Shown here piece after piece: positions 39,951 to 49,148 of a stretch of DNA of 64,000 nt; position 1 is the first letter of the stretch, and every line of letters starts with the position of its first letter. The position numbers and the translations under genes were made by a program. The DNA lies in NCBI GenBank assembly GCA_944392835.1, contig CALXYB010000004.1, forward strand, positions 62,001 to 126,000, read 5' to 3'. Under the pieces are notes generated by a model. That model made no database searches. It worked only from the letters and a program-made list of their open reading frames with translations, and was not told where the DNA came from. This DNA is from an uncultured Alphaproteobacteria bacterium (GTDB lineage: Bacteria; Pseudomonadota; Alphaproteobacteria; RF32; CAG-239).

Positions 39951-40752
39951 CTATCAATTTCCTTGCTATTTCTATAACATCTTCCGCAGCTTCTGAGGTC
40001 GGATAACGGTTTATCAGCGGGGTTTGGTTGCGAATAGAATCGCGCACTCTGGTATCATGTCTAATGATACCTAACAGCTCCGGTGAGATTTTCAAAAAAT
40101 TGCGGCAAGCCTTGAGCAAAGTATCATAAGTGCGCTGCCCTTCTCTTACCGAATTGGCCTGATTTATTACAATATTTAAATTGCATTTCGGATATTGCAT
40201 TGCCATTATTTTAATAAAAGCATAGGCATCGGTTAAAGAGGTTGGCTCACTTGTACAAAGCACAATAATCTTCTCTGCCATGCCGGACAAAATGCGCACG
40301 GGTTTTTCTACGCCCGCACCCATATCCAAAATAACCTTGTTATAATTTGAGGCCAAAAGCGACAAATCTTCACCTAAAATCTGCAGCCTTCCTATCGGCA
40401 TAGATGCTAAGCCCGCCGAACCGGAGCGGCCGGCGATAATGTCAAAATGTGTTTTGTCGCAATGATGCACTACCTGGTTAAGCGTCTTGGCTCCGCTGAT
40501 AACGCTACCTAAATCATCCTTAACCATCAGTCCCAATTGTATGTCTATATTTGCCAAGCCTAAGTCGCCGTCAAACAAAAGTGTCTTTTGTCTTAAACCG
40601 CTCAGCGCGTGGGCCAAAGTGATGGAAAACCAAGTTTTGCCAACACCTCCTTTGCCGGAAGCGACAGCTATCATATTACGGCCTTTGCGCGCAACTCGCG
40701 GCATTCCGCCTCGCGGCATTATCCGTAATTCTTCCTGTTCTTTTTCTTCCAT
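39943..40752 (-). CDS. flhG: MinD/ParA-type ATPase FlhG (FleN/YlxH)
   Basis: FlhG is a MinD-like ATPase that sets flagellar number and antagonises FlhF. The 269-residue protein has the deviant Walker A SGKGGVGKTW and the switch region LLFDGDLGLANIDIQLGL. The DTR-like end is RDSIRNQTPLINRYP. It directly follows flhF, 17 bases away, the classical pair, and overlaps the FliK-like gene. Confidence 0.92.
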   Translation of the reverse strand: MEEKEQEELRIMPRGGMPRVARKGRNMIAVASGKGGVGKTWFSITLAHALSGLRQKTLLFDGDLGLANIDIQLGLMVKDDLGSVISGAKTLNQVVHHCDKTHFDIIAGRSGSAGLASMPIGRLQILGEDLSLLASNYNKVILDMGAGVEKPVRILSGMAEKIIVLCTSEPTSLTDAYAFIKIMAMQYPKCNLNIVINQANSVREGQRTYDTLLKACRNFLKISPELLGIIRHDTRVRDSIRNQTPLINRYPTSEAAEDVIEIARKLIDE

Positions 40753-40769
40753 CTTCTTTCTCCCTTAGT

Positions 40770-41726
40770 TCAGGACAAAACCAATTTGGCCAGAGAGGCA
40801 TTATCTACCTTAGACAAGCCTTTGGCTATGCTTGAGCTGACACTTGCACCGCAAAAGCCGAAATCACAACAAGCGGCAACCGACAGCAAAGTACCAATAC
40901 GGCGCGTTAAATCCAGTCTTGTCGGCAACAAATATTTTGCGCCGATTTCGGCAAAAACATCTGCTATTTCTACCGCTTCCATCGTATTTTTGCCGGCATC
41001 CATCGTTAATATCACATCCGCGCGTACAGCCTCGGTCAGTAGGCTGACTTTTTCAACTTCTTCGGCCTGAAAAGGATTAATCCCCGGTGTATCTATCAAA
41101 ACCAGAGTATATTTTTGTTTGGCTTCTTCCACCATATCATATAAGCCGCGCGGGGTTTTTACAAAACGAAAATTTGTTCCCAAAATATCTGCAAAAGCTT
41201 GCAGTTGACTATTGGCTCCGGCTCGGACATTGTCCGTTGAGATAATGCAGGCGCTCAGTTTTTGCAGTTTGGCCTGTGTGGCGACCTTGGCTATGGCTGT
41301 TGATTTTCCTGACCCCGGAACACCCATAAACATCTTGACCGGCTGTTTGCAATCCAAAACATCATGAAACTTAAACATCTTTGCAAAGCACTGCGTCAAT
41401 AACTCCTTATCACCACGGATATTTTCTTCGGCGGCAAGCTTGCGGCAACGTGCCAAAATCCGCTCCTTAACCACATCCAGCAAACAATGATAATCTAAGC
41501 TCTCGCGCAAAGCATCGTCATCATATTTCCATTTGGCTTGTCTGACCTCGGTCTTTTCTTCTTTGTCAAAAGAAATTTCTTCCGCTTCCTCCAGCGCAAC
41601 GGTCAGCTCAATCTCGCCTTGTGCATTATGTTCTTCTGAAATGATGACGGCGTCTGCGCCCAAAGTCTCTCTGATGACAGACAAAGCGGTAGGCATATCG
41701 GGGGCTGTGATTTTCTTAATACGCAC
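40770..41726 (-). CDS. flhF: Flagellar biosynthesis GTPase FlhF
   Basis: FlhF is an SRP-type GTPase that places flagella at the pole. The 318-residue protein starts MRIKKITAPDMPTALSVIRE, has an NG domain with G1 GVPGSGKSTAIAKVA, IISTDNVRAGANSQL, and LVLIDTPGINPF. It is shorter than Vibrio FlhF (about 500). It follows flhA by 11 bases. Confidence 0.93.
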   Translation of the reverse strand: MRIKKITAPDMPTALSVIRETLGADAVIISEEHNAQGEIELTVALEEAEEISFDKEEKTEVRQAKWKYDDDALRESLDYHCLLDVVKERILARCRKLAAEENIRGDKELLTQCFAKMFKFHDVLDCKQPVKMFMGVPGSGKSTAIAKVATQAKLQKLSACIISTDNVRAGANSQLQAFADILGTNFRFVKTPRGLYDMVEEAKQKYTLVLIDTPGINPFQAEEVEKVSLLTEAVRADVILTMDAGKNTMEAVEIADVFAEIGAKYLLPTRLDLTRRIGTLLSVAACCDFGFCGASVSSSIAKGLSKVDNASLAKLVLS

Positions 41727-41737
41727 AACCTATCTCC

Positions 41738-43861
41738 TTAAATCTGCCCAACAGTTTTAATCTTGGCTTTGGGGTGAATCTCGTTTTGAGACATAACGAC
41801 CGTTAATGGTCTAAAACGCTCAATGATGGAGCGAACAAATGGGCGAATCGCCGGACTGGTCAATAATACGGCCGTTTCTCCTTTAACTGCCAAATCTTCC
41901 AAAACATTGCGCACTTTGGTTATAAAACTTTGCAAGGCAGTCGGAGCCATCGCCAGTTGTCTTTCATCACCCTCGCCGATGATGGATTCCGCAAAGGCTT
42001 TTTCCCATTCCGGCGACAAAGTTACCAGCGGAATAACGCCAAACTCATTGGTATTGGCATTGGACAATTGTCTTGCCAAACGCGTTCTTACATGTTCGGT
42101 TATCATCATCAGCGAACGCGTGGTAGATACAGCCTCGGATATTCCTTCCAAAATAGTCGGTAAATCTCTGATAGAAACTCTTTCCTGCAACAGATTTTGC
42201 AAAATACGCTGAACAGCGCCAAGGCTGACTTTGCTCGGAATAAGTTCCTTGACCAACTTTTGCTGGTCTTTATCCATTTCATCCAGCAATTTTTGAGTTT
42301 CGGCATAAGACAGAAGCTCAGGCATATTATCTTTAACCAACTCAGTAATATGTGTGGTAACAACCGTTGCCGGATCAACCACCGTATAGCCCCTGAACAT
42401 TGCCTCTTCTCTATAAGACTGGTCAACCCACATAGCTTTTAAGCCAAAAGTCGGCTCGGTTGTGCTCTCGCCAGGAAGAGTTATCGGCTCGCCTCTCGGG
42501 TCCATTACCAAAAGCTGGGTCGGACGAAGCTCGCCTTTGCCGGCCTTAACTTCCTTGATGTAAATATTATACTCATTCGCTTCCAACTGCATATTATCCT
42601 GAATACGAATGGAGGGCATAACAAAGCCTAACTCTGATGCCAAAGCGCGGCGCAAGGCCTTAATCTGGTCTGTTAATTTGCGGTTGCTTTCCTCATTTAT
42701 CAGCGGTAACAGACCATAGCCTATCTCAAGACGGATTAAGTCTATTCTTAAAGCATTGGCTATCGGCTCATCTGCTGCTTTCGTTGCGGCTCCTTGCTTT
42801 TTCTCCTGTTCCATAACAGCTTGAGCTTGTGCTGCGGCTTCTTGTTGCTGCTTGTTCAAGTAATAAGCCGTGCCTCCGGTCAGGGCGGCCAACAGCACGA
42901 ACGGGAAAGCAGGTGTTCCGGGCAACATTCCCAAAGCCAAAGCCAAGAATGATGACATGCCCAAAGCTTTTGGATAGTTGGCTAATTGGTCAAATAAAAC
43001 TTTGTCCGTAGCATCGGTCATACCGGCTTTAGAAACCAAGATACCGGCAGCAACAGAAATAATCAGCGCAGGGACTTGGGCAACCAAACCATCACCAACC
43101 GTCAAACGTGTATAAGTCTCGGCAGCTTCGGAAAAACTTAAATCATTTTGGACCATACCGATAATTATACCGGCAACAATGTTAATCAGAGTAATGATTA
43201 AACCAGCTATCGCATCACCGCGAACGAATTTTGAAGCACCGTCCATTGCTCCGTAAAATGAACTTTCTTTAGCTAAATCTTCACGGCGAGAACGCGCCTC
43301 TTCTTCCGTAATCAGGCCTGATGATAAATCTGCGTCTATGGCCATTTGTTTACCGGGCATTGCATCCAAAGCAAAACGAGCGGCAACTTCCGCAATACGT
43401 CCCGAACCTTTGGTAATAACGACAAAGTTTACGATGACCAAAATGGCAAAAACAATAACGCCAATTACAAAGCTGTTACCCATAATGAAGCCACCGAAAG
43501 CCTCAATAACTTCACCGGCAGCACTGGGACCTAAATGGCCTCGCGATAGAATCAAGCGTGTTGATGCCAGGTTCAGCGCCAAACGATACATTGTCGTAAT
43601 CAACAAGACTAAAGGGAAAGCACTAAACTCGGTCGGCTTTTCAATAAAAATGGCTGTCATCAAAACCATACAAGCCATTGTGATGGATAATGCCAGCGCA
43701 ATATCCAACAGCCAGGCTGGCATCGGCAAAATCAAGATAACCAACATCAAGACAATACCGAATGCAAACAAAATATCTCCTCTCTTTGTAGAAGATATCA
43801 GCAAATCTTTGAAAGATTTGCCGCCGAACATTGCTGCATTATTTTGCGGTTTCTTTGCCAT
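41738..43861 (-). CDS. flhA: Flagellar export protein FlhA
   Basis: FlhA is the large membrane component of the flagellar type III export gate. The 707-residue protein has about eight membrane helices up to residue 330 and the conserved cytoplasmic FHIPEP-type loop (MPGKQMAIDADLSSGLITEE then EARSRREDLAKE). A large C-terminal cytoplasmic platform (about 360-707) follows. Length is normal. It lies between flbD and flhF, the usual order in alphaproteobacteria. Confidence 0.96.
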   Translation of the reverse strand: MAKKPQNNAAMFGGKSFKDLLISSTKRGDILFAFGIVLMLVILILPMPAWLLDIALALSITMACMVLMTAIFIEKPTEFSAFPLVLLITTMYRLALNLASTRLILSRGHLGPSAAGEVIEAFGGFIMGNSFVIGVIVFAILVIVNFVVITKGSGRIAEVAARFALDAMPGKQMAIDADLSSGLITEEEARSRREDLAKESSFYGAMDGASKFVRGDAIAGLIITLINIVAGIIIGMVQNDLSFSEAAETYTRLTVGDGLVAQVPALIISVAAGILVSKAGMTDATDKVLFDQLANYPKALGMSSFLALALGMLPGTPAFPFVLLAALTGGTAYYLNKQQQEAAAQAQAVMEQEKKQGAATKAADEPIANALRIDLIRLEIGYGLLPLINEESNRKLTDQIKALRRALASELGFVMPSIRIQDNMQLEANEYNIYIKEVKAGKGELRPTQLLVMDPRGEPITLPGESTTEPTFGLKAMWVDQSYREEAMFRGYTVVDPATVVTTHITELVKDNMPELLSYAETQKLLDEMDKDQQKLVKELIPSKVSLGAVQRILQNLLQERVSIRDLPTILEGISEAVSTTRSLMMITEHVRTRLARQLSNANTNEFGVIPLVTLSPEWEKAFAESIIGEGDERQLAMAPTALQSFITKVRNVLEDLAVKGETAVLLTSPAIRPFVRSIIERFRPLTVVMSQNEIHPKAKIKTVGQI

Positions 43862-43880
43862 GTTTGTCTTGTTTACCTAT

Positions 43881-45197
43881 CTAATTTTCGGGAATGCTAA
43901 AGCCTTCATTTTCATATTGCTTGAGCTTGTTACGCAAAGTGCGAATTGATATTCCCAAAATATTTGCTGCAACCGTCCTGTTGCCCATCGTGTGTTTCAG
44001 AGTATCAATTATTAAATTGCGCTCCATATTTGCTACCGTATTGCCGACAAACTCTGCTCCAGACATAACTTCGCCTTCAGATTTGTTTATAACCGAATCC
44101 GGAGAATCCAAAATGATTGCGTTATCATCAATCTCTTTGCCTGTGCTCAACAATACGGCTCTATGTATTGTATTTTCCAGTTCGCGCACATTACCCGGCC
44201 ACAGATAGTTAAGCAATTTTTCCTCGGCTGATTTGGCTATCGGCTTTATCTCAATGTCATTGAGCTCGGAATATTTTTTAACAAAGTGCTTGGCTAAAAC
44301 AATGATATCATCCACACGCTCTCTTAATGGCGGAATATTTATATTTACCACATTCAAACGATAATATAAATCTTGCCTGAAAGTTCCGTTCTTAACAGCC
44401 TCATCCAAGTTGCGGTTTGAGGTGGCAATAATTCTTGTATCTACTTTTATGGGGGCTTTACCGCCAATGCGGTCTATCTCTTTTTCCTGAATGGCTCTCA
44501 ACAGTTTTGCCTGAATCCTGATATCCATCTCGGAAATTTCATCTAACAACAATGTTCCGCCGGAGGCTTCCTCAAACTTGCCGATACGCCGTGCAACCGC
44601 TCCCGTAAACGCGCCTTTCTCGTAACCAAAAAGCTCTGATTCCAACAAAGTTTCCGGTATGGCTGCGCAGTTTACTGCAACAAATTTTTTATTTGCTCTT
44701 TTGGAATTATCATGCACAAAACGCGAAAAAATTTCTTTACCTGTACCAGACTCTCCCGTTAGCAAAACATTGGCCTCAGACGGCGCAATCTGTTTGGCTA
44801 GTTTTAAAACCTGCTCAGTTTTCTTATCGCCATATATCAGTGCGTGATTTTCTCTTGTGGCGGCAGCTAAAACCGCACCGATAAGCTCTGGGTCGGGAGG
44901 CAAAGGAATATACTCTTTCGCACCGGCCTTAATCGCGTTAACCGCCAAGGTCGGATCATTGGAAACGCCCGCCGCAACAACCAAAACATTTATACGCTCA
45001 TTCTCCAAACTTGAGATAAACTTATGAATATCAAGTTTGACATCTATCATTACCAGCTCTATGTTTTTGCCGGAGCGCAAAATATCCAATGCATTTTCAA
45101 TTTTGTCGGCCAGAGACACATGCCCGCCTTGCGCTATGGCGATTTTGCTCGCCGCGCCGATTTGTCCGTCTAATGTTCCGACAATCAGTAATTCCAT
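43881..45197 (-). CDS. flbD: Sigma-54-dependent flagellar regulator FlbD
   Basis: FlbD activates late flagellar promoters with sigma-54. The 438-residue protein has a degenerate receiver domain (no acidic pair in LLIVGTLDGQ), an AAA+ domain with Walker A TGESGTGKE, the sigma-54-contacting GAFTGA in FGYEKGAFTGAVARR, LLLDEISEM (Walker B), and a Fis-type HTH at the end (RTVAANILGISIRTLRNKLK). FliX (23440) is its partner. The sigma-54 promoter of fliK at 53994-54009 is a likely target. Confidence 0.92.
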   Translation of the reverse strand: MELLIVGTLDGQIGAASKIAIAQGGHVSLADKIENALDILRSGKNIELVMIDVKLDIHKFISSLENERINVLVVAAGVSNDPTLAVNAIKAGAKEYIPLPPDPELIGAVLAAATRENHALIYGDKKTEQVLKLAKQIAPSEANVLLTGESGTGKEIFSRFVHDNSKRANKKFVAVNCAAIPETLLESELFGYEKGAFTGAVARRIGKFEEASGGTLLLDEISEMDIRIQAKLLRAIQEKEIDRIGGKAPIKVDTRIIATSNRNLDEAVKNGTFRQDLYYRLNVVNINIPPLRERVDDIIVLAKHFVKKYSELNDIEIKPIAKSAEEKLLNYLWPGNVRELENTIHRAVLLSTGKEIDDNAIILDSPDSVINKSEGEVMSGAEFVGNTVANMERNLIIDTLKHTMGNRTVAANILGISIRTLRNKLKQYENEGFSIPEN

Positions 45198-45208
45198 TTT
45201 GTCTTATC

Positions 45209-45562
45209 CTATTTGGTTACCGATTTGACAATTTCGGTCATGGTGATGCCTAACTTATCATCAACCACAACAACCTCGCCTCTGGCTACCAGATTGTTGT
45301 TCACATAAATATCTATCGCTTCACCGACTTTGCGATCCAGCTCTATAATTGCACCCTTGTTAAGCTTCAACAACTGACTGACCTTCATCTTGGTTTTGCC
45401 CAAAATGGCTGATACTTTTACCGGAATCTCATAAACCGCTTCCAAATCGCTGGCGGAACTTGGAATGTCAAAATTATCATCCAGATTGTCTCTTTTGAGT
45501 ATGGGCTCATCATCCATACCGGCGCTTTCGCTCAACTCATCCAACTCCAAATTTTCACTCAT
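45209..45562 (-). CDS. fliN: Flagellar motor switch protein FliN
   Basis: The start is taken as the ATG at 45562 (MSENLELDELSESAGMDDEP), with AAGGG nine bases upstream, because a longer frame runs through fliH. The roughly 117-residue protein has the SpoA domain (YEIPVKVSAILGKTKMKVSQ, LKLNKGAIIELDRKVGEAID, LVARGEVVVVDDKLGITMTE). FliN forms part of the rotor C-ring with FliG and FliM. FliM is not in this window. Confidence 0.93.
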   Translation of the reverse strand: MSENLELDELSESAGMDDEPILKRDNLDDNFDIPSSASDLEAVYEIPVKVSAILGKTKMKVSQLLKLNKGAIIELDRKVGEAIDIYVNNNLVARGEVVVVDDKLGITMTEIVKSVTK

Positions 45563-46289
45563 TGTTTTTGTTCCCTTCAGGTTCTTCTGCCAACAAATTT
45601 TTAACTCTTTCACCAAGCTCTGCCGAATTTCGTTCAACGCCACCGTTTTCCCATTCAATCCGGCAATCTGCTTTCTCTAAACTTGCGTCTTTATGCAGGG
45701 CTATTTTGCCTTCAAAGTCATAACTATTGGCCAGTTTGGCTATTGTCTCTTGCGCATATGATATAATATCGGGATGAATATAGAAAGATAATTTTGATTC
45801 ATTCTTAAAACTGTTGAAATTATCGGCAATAAACTTATTAACTATCTCTGCCGCATGCTCCTCATTCAACCCCGGAACCAATTTATCAACCACGGCTCTG
45901 GCCAAAACAAAAGCTTCTTGCTCAGCGGTTTCTTCTGCTTTTATGGTATTTGCAATTAACGCTATGAGCTTATTATTTATGCTTTCTAATAGCTCTTTTT
46001 GACTTTGCTCTATGCTTTCTTGCGCTGCCTTCAGGCCCCTTTCATAAGCCTCTTTCTCTGCTTCTTTTACTTTTTCGGCAACTTCTTCCTCGCTAAAGGT
46101 AATAACTTCCGGCTCGGGCTCCACTTCTTCAACGACGGGCTCCGGCTCAACGACAATAGGCTCAACCTCAACTTCTTGTTCAGGTAAAATTTCCTCTTCC
46201 GGCTCTTTCGGTTCTTCCGGCTCGGACTTTATTTTTTTCTTGTCTTCTATGACAAAATTATCAAACAAAAATTTCTTGAGCTCCACCAT
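45555..46289 (-). CDS. fliH: FliH-like flagellar export regulator
   Basis: This 244-residue protein lies between fliG and fliN, the position of fliH. It has an N-terminal Glu/Pro/Val-rich extension (residues 20-75), a coiled coil (EEVAEKVKEAEKEAYERGLK) and the C-terminal FliH-like domain (ARAVVDKLVPGLNEEHAAEI). FliH holds the export ATPase FliI. The long acidic Pro-rich N-terminus is unusual. It overlaps fliN by eight bases. Confidence 0.8.
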   Translation of the reverse strand: MVELKKFLFDNFVIEDKKKIKSEPEEPKEPEEEILPEQEVEVEPIVVEPEPVVEEVEPEPEVITFSEEEVAEKVKEAEKEAYERGLKAAQESIEQSQKELLESINNKLIALIANTIKAEETAEQEAFVLARAVVDKLVPGLNEEHAAEIVNKFIADNFNSFKNESKLSFYIHPDIISYAQETIAKLANSYDFEGKIALHKDASLEKADCRIEWENGGVERNSAELGERVKNLLAEEPEGNKNNE

Positions 46290-46302
46290 CGCCGATTATC
46301 CA

Positions 46303-47325
46303 TTAATAAATCAACTCGTCGTTCTCTTTGCCTTCGCTGATGACTATCTCGCCGGCATTGGAAAGCTCTTTGGTCGTGGTAACAATGTATTGCTGAGCTT
46401 CTTCAACATCACGCAGACGGACAGGTCCCATCGCCTCCATATCTTCCTTAATAATCTTACCAGCACGCGAAGACATATTGTTGAAGAACAAATCTTTGAT
46501 GGTGTCTGAAGCACCTTTCAAGGCAATTGCAAGCTTGTCTTTATCAATGTTACGCAACAGCACCTGAATACCTTGCGAATCGACACGAACCAAGTCCTCA
46601 AACGTAAACATAAGAGATTTGACGCGTTCCGCACTCTCTCTGTTTCTTTCCTCCAAAGCTTCCATAAAACGACCTTCCGTATTGCGGTCCAAAGAGTTGA
46701 AAATATCCGCAATAAGTTCATGAGAATCGCGTCTTGTGGACTTAGACAGGTTGGACATAAACTCTTTACGCAAAGTTTTTTCCAAGCCGTCCAAAACTTC
46801 TTTTTGTACGGAATCCATTCGCAGCATGCGCATAACAATTTCCATCGCAAAGTTTTCTGGCAACAAGGCAATAACCTTTGCCGCATGCTCGGCCTTGATT
46901 TTTGATAAGATTACGGCAATCGTTTGCGGATATTCGTTCTTCAAATAGTTGGCCAAAACATGTTCATTTACATTGCCCAGCTTATCCCACATCGTACGTC
47001 CGGCCGGACCGCTGATTTCTTCCATAATGGCTGCAACACGATCTTTATCCAGGGTTTTGGAAAGCAGGCGCTCCGTACTTTCAAAGGTACCAATCAAAGC
47101 TCCTGTATTGTTTGATTTTTCCGTAAACTCTTGGAATAACTGCTCAACAACATTGGAATTGACTTTGCCTAAGCTAGCCATTATGACGGATAACTCTTTT
47201 ATCTCTTCATCATCCATCAGAGCAAAAATTTGGGCTGACTTGTCTTCATCTAAAGACATCATCAATATCGCCGCTTTTTGCTGACCTGATAGTAAGTTAT
47301 AATCATCTATTACATTTTGCTTCAT
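46303..47325 (-). CDS. fliG: Flagellar motor switch protein FliG
   Basis: FliG transmits torque from the stator to the rotor. The 340-residue protein has the N-terminal FliF-binding domain, the EHPQT-like motif (NEYPQTIAVILSKIKAEHAA) and the C-terminal charged torque helix region (FTFEDLVRVDSQGIQVLLRN, DKLAIALKG, MSSRAGKIIKEDME). Length and order (fliF-fliG-fliH-fliN) are normal. Confidence 0.96.
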   Translation of the reverse strand: MKQNVIDDYNLLSGQQKAAILMMSLDEDKSAQIFALMDDEEIKELSVIMASLGKVNSNVVEQLFQEFTEKSNNTGALIGTFESTERLLSKTLDKDRVAAIMEEISGPAGRTMWDKLGNVNEHVLANYLKNEYPQTIAVILSKIKAEHAAKVIALLPENFAMEIVMRMLRMDSVQKEVLDGLEKTLRKEFMSNLSKSTRRDSHELIADIFNSLDRNTEGRFMEALEERNRESAERVKSLMFTFEDLVRVDSQGIQVLLRNIDKDKLAIALKGASDTIKDLFFNNMSSRAGKIIKEDMEAMGPVRLRDVEEAQQYIVTTTKELSNAGEIVISEGKENDELIY

Positions 47326-47340
47326 GGTAACATTCCAACC

Positions 47341-48957
47341 TTAATTGCCATCATTGGAGTAAAGCCAACCGCGGATAATATTGACTGCCGCATCCGGGTT
47401 CTTTTCAACAATGTCATTAATTTTCTTAATTGATGATGCCTTAATTCGGCCGTCAATCTTGTTCATATTAATAAGCTCATCTATCTCGCTATCTTCTTCA
47501 TTTAAGAAGTTGGACAAGAGCAAATTATCTTCTTCCGCATTATCCCCTAACAAATGACCTTCTCCATTGGGGCTATTGTCAAAGGCGTTGTTAATCAACG
47601 GACGGATAACCAGCAGAATAACCAAAATTGCTACGATTGCTACACCAATGCCTTCAGCCACACGAATTAACTCATCCTTGGTAAAGCCCATAATCAGAGT
47701 TTCTTCAGCCACCTCAATTTCAGGCCTATTAGAAGCAAACTGCATATTGGCGACCTCAACCAAATCTCCTCGCTCGGCATCAAAGCCTACAGCTGACTTC
47801 ACCAGAGAACGAATCTGTTCCATTTCCTCCGGCGAACGACTTCTGTAAACCAATTTTCCCTCGCTGTTGCGTTCATAAACACCGTCAACAACAACTGCAA
47901 CGCCCAGTCTTTTGATTGTTCCGCTATTTTTAACTTTGTTACGAACTATCTTGGATATTTCATAATTTATGGTTTCTTCCATACGGGATTTTTGGCTTAC
48001 TGTACCGCTTCCGTCAGTTATGACATCTCCGTTGGGAATATTTTGCGCAACACTGACAGGTTGTTCCATTTCATTGCTGGTGGAATTATCCGTAACCGTT
48101 GCTTGAGAACGAACGACTTGAGAATCCGGATCATAAATCTCTTCATTCGTTACAACTTGGTCAAAATCCATCTCCAGATTTACTTGAGCTCTGACCTTAC
48201 CTTCTCCGATACTCTTTTCCAATAAATTTTGAACCTGTTGTGACATTTTGCGCTCTTGTTCCAAACGCAAAGCCTCGTTATTAGCAACTTTGACAGCCTC
48301 TTCATCTTCAAAATCATTTGTCAACAAATTGCCGCTGCTATCTACAATTGAAACATTTTTAACATCAAGCTTCGGAACTGCGGCAGAAACAAGCTGCTGG
48401 ATAGAGCGGATGTTTTCAAGGCTTAACTGTCCGCCATCGGTCTTAATCACCACAGATGCCGTCGGAATCTGCTCCTCACGAGAAAACATCTCTCTTTTTG
48501 GTAAAACTAAATGTACTCTGGCTGATTTGATGTGATCTACAGAACGAATCGTCCGCGCCAGCTCACCCTCCAAGGCTCTGATTAGGTTCACATTCTGAAC
48601 AAAATTGGTTGAACCCAGTGCATCCGTATGGTCAAAAATTTCATATCCTACATTGGAACCTTTGGAAGCCATTGCCAAGTCTGCCGTATCAATGCGCATT
48701 TTGTTTACGACCTCTTGCGGAACCAAAATTTCTGTACCATTTTTGGTTAGACGATATTTTATATTGGCGGTCTCTAGGTGCTGAACTATCTGTTTGGCAT
48801 CCTCCATTTCCAAATCGGTATATAAAATTGCATAATCACCGGTATTGAGTTTTGTTGCCAAATAAACAAAAAAACTTATCAAAAATATCGCAACTGCAGC
48901 TATTGAAGCCAAGCGTCCAGGCGACAAGTTCTTGATATTCTGTATAAAATTATTCAC
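47341..48957 (-). CDS. fliF: Flagellar MS-ring protein FliF
   Basis: FliF forms the membrane ring on which the flagellar basal body is built. The start is likely the GTG at 48957 (VNNFIQNIKNL), with GGGGA five bases upstream; an in-frame TTG lies 12 bases earlier. The roughly 538-residue protein has two membrane helices (near residues 14-34 and 433-455), with RALEGELARTIRSVDHIKSA then RVHLVLPKRE typical of FliF. The C-terminal FliG-binding tail follows the second helix. Confidence 0.93.
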   Translation of the reverse strand: MNNFIQNIKNLSPGRLASIAAVAIFLISFFVYLATKLNTGDYAILYTDLEMEDAKQIVQHLETANIKYRLTKNGTEILVPQEVVNKMRIDTADLAMASKGSNVGYEIFDHTDALGSTNFVQNVNLIRALEGELARTIRSVDHIKSARVHLVLPKREMFSREEQIPTASVVIKTDGGQLSLENIRSIQQLVSAAVPKLDVKNVSIVDSSGNLLTNDFEDEEAVKVANNEALRLEQERKMSQQVQNLLEKSIGEGKVRAQVNLEMDFDQVVTNEEIYDPDSQVVRSQATVTDNSTSNEMEQPVSVAQNIPNGDVITDGSGTVSQKSRMEETINYEISKIVRNKVKNSGTIKRLGVAVVVDGVYERNSEGKLVYRSRSPEEMEQIRSLVKSAVGFDAERGDLVEVANMQFASNRPEIEVAEETLIMGFTKDELIRVAEGIGVAIVAILVILLVIRPLINNAFDNSPNGEGHLLGDNAEEDNLLLSNFLNEEDSEIDELINMNKIDGRIKASSIKKINDIVEKNPDAAVNIIRGWLYSNDGN

Positions 48958-49082
48958 CAGATTCCCCAATCTATTTATAAATAACTATATATTTCCCCAT
49001 TTATTTTATGTATTAGCTTAATTTTTTTCAGATTAAAACGATTAATTAACATATATTCACAAGGCTTTGTTTTTAAATGTAG

Positions 49083-49110
49083 AAAAAGACCGCCTTCTGG
49101 CGGTCTTTCT
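49083..49110. terminator. Terminator after flgE
   Basis: AAAGACCGCC and GGCGGTCTTT pair over TTCT. Read on the minus strand it lies 40 bases after the flgE stop and separates the hook operon from fliF. Confidence 0.8.
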
Positions 49111-49148
49111 TTAGGGGAGAAATTTTTGTTTTAGAATTATTCTTAATT

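Noticed and set aside
48958..49082. Sigma-54 promoter for fliF
   Set aside because: No GG-N10-GC pattern is present in the AT-rich gap; another sigma factor or an unseen signal drives fliF.
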